Assembly: GCA_947172415.1 (NCBI GenBank)
Contig: OX359189.1
Location: forward strand, 3,858,501 to 3,922,500
Reading direction: 5' to 3'
Source of the DNA: Chondrosia reniformis
Lineage: Eukaryota > Porifera > Demospongiae > Chondrillida > Chondrillidae
Length of the DNA: 64,000 bases
Shown here: one piece after another, positions 59,540-64,000 of the stretch
Position numbering within the stretch: position 1 is the first letter of the stretch
Layout: each line of letters starts with the position of its first letter
Notes under the pieces: model-generated
Seen by the model: the letters and a program-made list of their open reading frames with translations, nothing else
Database searches by the model: none
Told to the model about the DNA's origin: nothing
Position numbers and translations under genes: made by a program

Positions 59540-59720
59540 CCAGATATAGTGTGAGTGACCCCAGCATGAGAGTGCAGGACCCCGGCAGCAGGGTCCAGGA
59601 CCCCAGTCATAGGGTGAGTAACCCCAGCCACAGGGTGGGCAACCCCAGCCAAAGGGTAATTGAACCCAGCCACAGGGTGAGCAACCCCAGCTACAGGGTA
59701 ACCGACCCTAGCCACAGGGT
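59540..59720. repeat. 21-bp tandem repeat upstream of the Helitron leader
   Basis: About eight to nine units of CCCAGCCACAGGGTGAGCAAC type. On the minus strand it reads as heptapeptides AGVAHPV, but it lies in the presumed 5' flank of the leader, so I treat it as a minisatellite. Confidence 0.85.
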
Positions 59721-59740
59721 GATTTAATTTGACACCAGAA

Positions 59741-61017
59741 ACAGAGCCAAGAAATGACAGACTGAGTGTAATTATGTTTATAGATAGTGCCTATCATGAC
59801 AGTCTGTTCATGTGAGATGTATGCAAATGGAGTGGTGTTAGAGTGCATACATGCCATGTATTTTTCATGTTTCAGACATCTATAGCCTGGAATAAAGAAT
59901 AGAAAGGCAACTAAAATATATACAAAAGAAAACCCAGTCACACAGCATATAACAACTTACCGTAAAAATACAATTGTATGCATGTGAAAAATTATTGAGA
60001 TTATTGAAAATTTGGCCCCTAAACACATTAGCCCTTTTTATATGCATTCGATCTTGTCTATCAAGATTTGCGCCACCCCTTGAGCAGCTAGCTGCCCCAC
60101 CTACCACCTCTAGACAACTGCCCCACCCACAGTCTTCTAGAATCACATGAAGGCACTATTCTGAACTAATAATAACTATTATATATATAGTAAACAGAAG
60201 TGATGATTTTTGACTTACTCAAAAATGGCCACTTCAACATTATTGCCGCTGTCGCTGATTCTTCCACAAACACGTTCAGTATCAATGCTTGAATAAGTAA
60301 TTCGTTGCGACGTGCTTGAAGTTAGTGTTGTCGATTTTTATAAATACAGTAATTAAATAGTGCAATAGAAATTCGTGCGCCCAGTTATTGCCTCGCATAA
60401 TTATAGATAAAACTCACACATAAAATATTGTCACTTTACGGTATCAATGATGGCTAAGTTGGCTGGTGTTCTGTGCAGTATTTCTTACTGTTTTTTCCAT
60501 GGTCACTGTTCTGGGATGATTCCTTCTGCATTGGGTAAAAAGGATGTATTATTAATGTTACATGCAATTATACATAAAATTAACTTAATTAGCTAGAATT
60601 AGTTAATTAAGTTAAAATTAACTAGCCAGTTATCTTAAATTAGCTAGCCAGTTCTGGCTGCACTGTGCATACCATAAATGCAGTTTCATAAGGAACTAAA
60701 TTCAGTTTTTAGTGCGGCAGCGCCCTCTATTGTTTTCATAACGCGATTTATGTATGGCTTCATGTTACGGATATATATAATACGAGTTCATACGCAACTA
60801 TTATAACACATTTTATACGTCGATATATGTATAATACGAGTTCATACGCAACTATTGTAACACTTAATTTATACGTCAATACATCGTTTTTGCAAATGGT
60901 GGCGTTCAGGAAGCTTTAGTTAACGAAGCTGTTCTATCGCTATTTATAATTTTCAGGACACTTAAGCGTCCTCAATCGTTAGGATTATAAATAATATAAC
61001 AAAGCCCAACGATGCGG
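59741..61017. other. Non-coding right flank of element Z
   Basis: No gene recognised. 60595-60660 has short repeats of TTAGCTAGCCAGTT type. 60710-61017 is the subterminal block shared with 9768-10035 and, reversed, with 45925-46165 plus 48177-48245. Inside it a ~57-bp AATACGAGTTCATACGCAAC unit is duplicated (60778, 60835). Confidence 0.75.
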
Positions 61018-61079
61018 CCAAGTAGTTCGAGTGAATTCGGGGACGGCAGCCCCACGAGTTTTTAAACTCGAACTACTTG
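61018..61079. repeat. Right terminal hairpin of element Z
   Basis: CCAAGTAGTTCGAGTGAATT pairs with AAACTCGAACTACTTG around GACGGCAGCCCCACG. Inverted partner of 52497-52559; followed by TTCACTC rather than by minisatellite. Confidence 0.9.
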
Positions 61080-61121
61080 TTCACTCATTTATATACCTTG
61101 GAAAGCTATCTATATATATAT

Positions 61122-63308
61122 AGGAGTGCTATATTAAGCATGTTTAAATACAATCAAGTACTACACAGTGCAAGTTACAAAAATTTACATGGATGCAAGT
61201 GACTCCCAAGATAATCACACTGAGGTATATAATATAATACGGATGCAAATGACTCCCAAAATAATCACAATCAGGTATATTAAACGCTACAAGACTTTAT
61301 AGCCACACTGAAATTCTCAACTGCTGCATACAGAGTAGTAGTCTCTACAGATCATATAAGGTTAAACGCATGGCCTCCCAATTACCTTTTCATACCTTAG
61401 TATAGACTGAAGATGATGCATCTGCATGCCATTATCAGCAAAAATTCCAGTCTCAGGCAGGGGGTCTCAGCCAATAATCACCGCAGATTTGACTTGCCTT
61501 GAGTGTGAGCTAGGAGTACCGTTGGTTACTTGCATGCATTCACATAAACAACAGGGTGAGAGACAATTTGGCAACTTGCACACAAGGGACATAAAGGCTG
61601 GGGCCTTTAATTTATTTCATGAACAATCTGTAGAGACTACTACTCTGTATGCAGCAGTTGAGAATTTCAGTGTGGCTAAAGTCTTGTAGCGTTTAATATA
61701 CCTGATTGTGATTATTTTGGGAGTCATTTGCATCCGTATTATATTATATACCTCAGTGTGATTATCTTGGGAGTCACTTGCATCCATGTAAATTTTTGTA
61801 ACTTGCACTGTGTAGTACTTGATTGTATTTAAACATGCTTAATATAGCACTCCTTATTCCTACACATGGACAATTATATACCCCTACATATCCAATTACA
61901 CTATATATATATATATATATATGTAGAAAAAAGCTTCCTCTAATCTACCGTCTCTGTTCAAATCGTTTTAAAAGAGAAGCGTATTCCCCGGTTTGCTTTT
62001 GCACGGTCGCAATTAACGCCAACCATTCTGTGGTCAAACACCTTCCATATTTAGTAATTGGAATGTAAACATTGCTGTTCTTATCAGAGTACGCATATAC
62101 GGTGATTATATACTCTTATATAGAGTAATTAATGTGTAGGGAGTCTGCAAGGACACACAGTCATATTCAAAGACTTTTAAAATGCTCTAAATGAGGTAAT
62201 AGGTACACACGAGCCAAACCGTTTTTCTAGTTAAGTTACATATATACAACATGGATACATATATACAACATGGATACATACACCCATAATGGATAATATG
62301 TACAAATATGGATGAATAGAACATCGATACATACACCCATAATGGATAATATGTACAAACATGGATGAATGTGTTCATAAATATACAGTTGAATCTATCG
62401 AATATTCACTATACTGAATACAAACTTGGATAAATGTGACTATATGTACCGTATGAGCTTGCACGCACGAATATTTATCCAAATCCACCCCTACGTATCC
62501 AATTACACTCCTGCATACGTACGTACACACGTGGATGGGTAAAAATATTAACAGGAAACAAAAGAAGAGATGACGGAGCCTAAAGTACCAAAGTTTTACT
62601 ACGGTGGTCTAAACGAATTTATTTTATTTATTTTACATCAATATATAGCAACAATTCTGGCTTAAACTTAACATGAACGTATACAAATACGCTTTATCTA
62701 ACCTTCGCTACAACTCGCTTATTCCGTAGCTCCTTCTCGTAGGAGAGCGTCGACTTGTCATAGCCGTTCACGAAAGGATGATCTTCTTTAGCAACGAGTC
62801 AGTGACGTTTTCGCAACGTCACAAGATTCACTAAATGTTTACGGAGCGGCATACGAGAGGTGTTGGTGACGCCCTAGAGAAACATCATAACACATCACGA
62901 GATTGGGCAATCGTAACCTTGAATTCTTCGTTATATCTTGGTTATTTTGCTCATTTAATTAAGCAAAACTTCGCCAGACATTTGTCATACACTTGTACCA
63001 TGATATATGCCGATTGAAAATTTTTATTAATATAACACATGGTTTCAATATAAATTTCCCATAGGTTTTCTATAGTCCTATGGCATTTTATATGCAGACT
63101 TTGTCCTCCGTTTTCTAACAAACGTAGGCCTAAATAAAAAATCCCTTCAATTTAAAATGAATTTTATACTCTAAACTTTATGATGATGTGCCCATTTTGT
63201 TTCTAGGTCCTTTCTTGGAGCCATATGAATTAATTACATTATATTATATTAAATTATATTATTTATATTAGATTACCTTAGTATATTGTAACTTGCACTG
63301 TATTTAAA
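61122..63308. mobile_element. Foldback family F, copy 3
   Basis: Follows a (TA)n run at 61112. The first 730 bp are a foldback: 61122-61370 against 61620-61855, both with ATTAAGCATGTTTAAATACA and CACAGTGCAAGTTAC. The outer domain with the MFTERHTRGVGDALEKH frame (62835-63017) follows, and the end GTAACTTGCACTG lies at 63289-63301. A second (TA)n is at 61900. 62230-62370 has a ~60-bp direct repeat with GGATACATACACCCATAATG. Boundaries are approximate. Confidence 0.7.
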
Positions 63309-64000
63309 TAGAGAATGTCATTAACTACATTCCAATTGCTAAATATGGGATGTGCCTGTAAGTTTTCCAAAAACAATTAAGTATTGCATGATAAGACTAG
63401 GTTTGTATACAACTTTTAAATGGATTGGAAACAACATAACATGATGTGAGCAAGGGTTGTTATGCTTCCCAATTTTTGTCTTAGAAGTGTTAAGATGGCC
63501 GTAGTCAGACACACTTTATCGTTTCTTTTGACAGTGTATATAATCTGGAACCACATTTTGTGCTACTATAATTTAAAAAGCATATATTTCTCTTATTATT
63601 AATCAAGTGAGAGATGCATTGTAACGATGAGTTCAGAGAGTAACTCTCCTTTAACAGATTTATATTAGGAGACTCCATGTTCTAAGATAAAGACACTCAA
63701 AGTTTGCTGGACAATTTACCCATCTGAAGCGTTTTTCTTTACTGTACTAAAAGGATACCCTATTTTACTTCTCTTCTATTAACTAGTGGAGTCAGTTTAG
63801 TACATGACAATGTTATTAGGGATATGCTGTATTCATTAAAGAACTTAGCGGTACTACTACTACAGATACATAAACGATTTACGTGATTCTTTGTATATAA
63901 TGGCAAGTTCCTGTCTTTTCTCCATTCTATACCTATATTACCTAGCAAGGTAGCCTTTCGATCGACAGCTTGAGAAGCTTGGCGTCATTGCCGACGCTAC
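63309..64000. other. Unassigned AT-rich sequence
   Basis: No match to the other repeats and no gene recognised. The short minus-strand frame at 63760-63948 has no recognisable motif. Confidence 0.5.

Larger units (their letters stand above)
52497..61079 (-). mobile_element. 8.6-kb Helitron-type element with palindromic hairpin ends (Z)
   Basis: Bounded by inverted ~62-bp sequences that are each palindromic. Genes read on the minus strand from the right end: 2A leader with repeats (59374-58745), a spacer segment, DUF6570, Helitron N-terminal domain lacking its Rep core, then helicase-OTU (56664-53566). 52560-53565 and 59740-61017 are non-coding. Helitrons classically end in TC...CTRR with one 3' hairpin and have no terminal inverted repeats, so these ends are atypical. 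With the Rep core deleted and frames broken, the copy is not autonomous. Confidence 0.85.

Noticed and set aside
59485-59715. Heptapeptide-repeat protein AGVAHPV
   Set aside because: The 21-bp DNA repeat explains it fully; it lies in the non-coding flank and has no recognisable start region.
52497-61079. Reading element Z as a viral genome because of hairpin ends and a 2A motif
   Set aside because: The gene content (DUF6570, Helitron N-terminal domain, PIF1-type helicase, OTU) is that of Helitrons, and no capsid gene is visible.
1-64000. tRNA, rRNA or other structured RNA genes
   Set aside because: No stretch with convincing A/B-box and cloverleaf or rRNA core sequence was found by eye.

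Overview
The window is eukaryotic, AT-rich and dominated by repeats. Genes have short introns with GT/AG borders, and the mobile elements are animal types: Merlin, Tc1/mariner, Tigger/pogo, a LINE with a restriction-like endonuclease, and a Helitron with DUF6570, PIF1-type helicase and OTU domains. A marine invertebrate such as a sponge or cnidarian is my best guess. That is an inference from the element types, not an identification.

About half the window is one 13-bp minisatellite, TTGTATGTACTAG and variants. It reads ACTAGTACATACA on the + strand in 1-535 and 33885-52496, and TTGTATGTACTAG in 4904-33884. All other features sit as islands in it. The array carries higher-order duplications of several hundred bases.

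Layout: 1-5541 is a giant palindrome centred near 3370, holding a hairpin-ended element (536-4903) with two further insertions. 5952-7349 is a near-perfect foldback beside a reverse-transcriptase fragment. 9768-10097 is a detached end of the Helitron-like family. 10426-23251 is a four-layer nest: the array was entered by a 5'-truncated LINE (16-bp target duplication), the LINE was split by an 11.2-kb inverted-repeat element (TA duplication), and that element carries a long-inverted-repeat Merlin element. The 11.2-kb element also holds a large broken transposase-like gene, a CCCH zinc-finger gene and a fourfold tandem repeat that looks exon-like. Two ~1.25-kb elements elsewhere (569-1852, 36655-37886) are its internally deleted derivatives.

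24118-24896 and 51106-51812 are inverted copies of one short element. 29510-32013 is a Tc1/mariner-type element with a 500-residue DDE transposase. 38815-39172 is a Tigger-like MITE that keeps the first codons of its transposase. 40599-48245 has Helitron-like ends around non-array DNA with a four-exon RanBP2-type zinc-finger gene (44419-45251). 52497-61079 is an 8.6-kb Helitron-type element bounded by palindromic hairpins. Its minus-strand genes run from a 2A-peptide leader through DUF6570 and an N-terminal domain that has lost the Rep catalytic segment, then, after one in-frame TAG, a long helicase-OTU frame. 61122-63308 is a third copy of a (TA)n-associated foldback family.

Most coding DNA here belongs to mobile elements, much of it disrupted. 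The best candidates for intact genes are the RanBP2-finger gene, the CCCH gene and the Tc1/mariner transposase. All boundaries and families were read by eye; no database search was possible.
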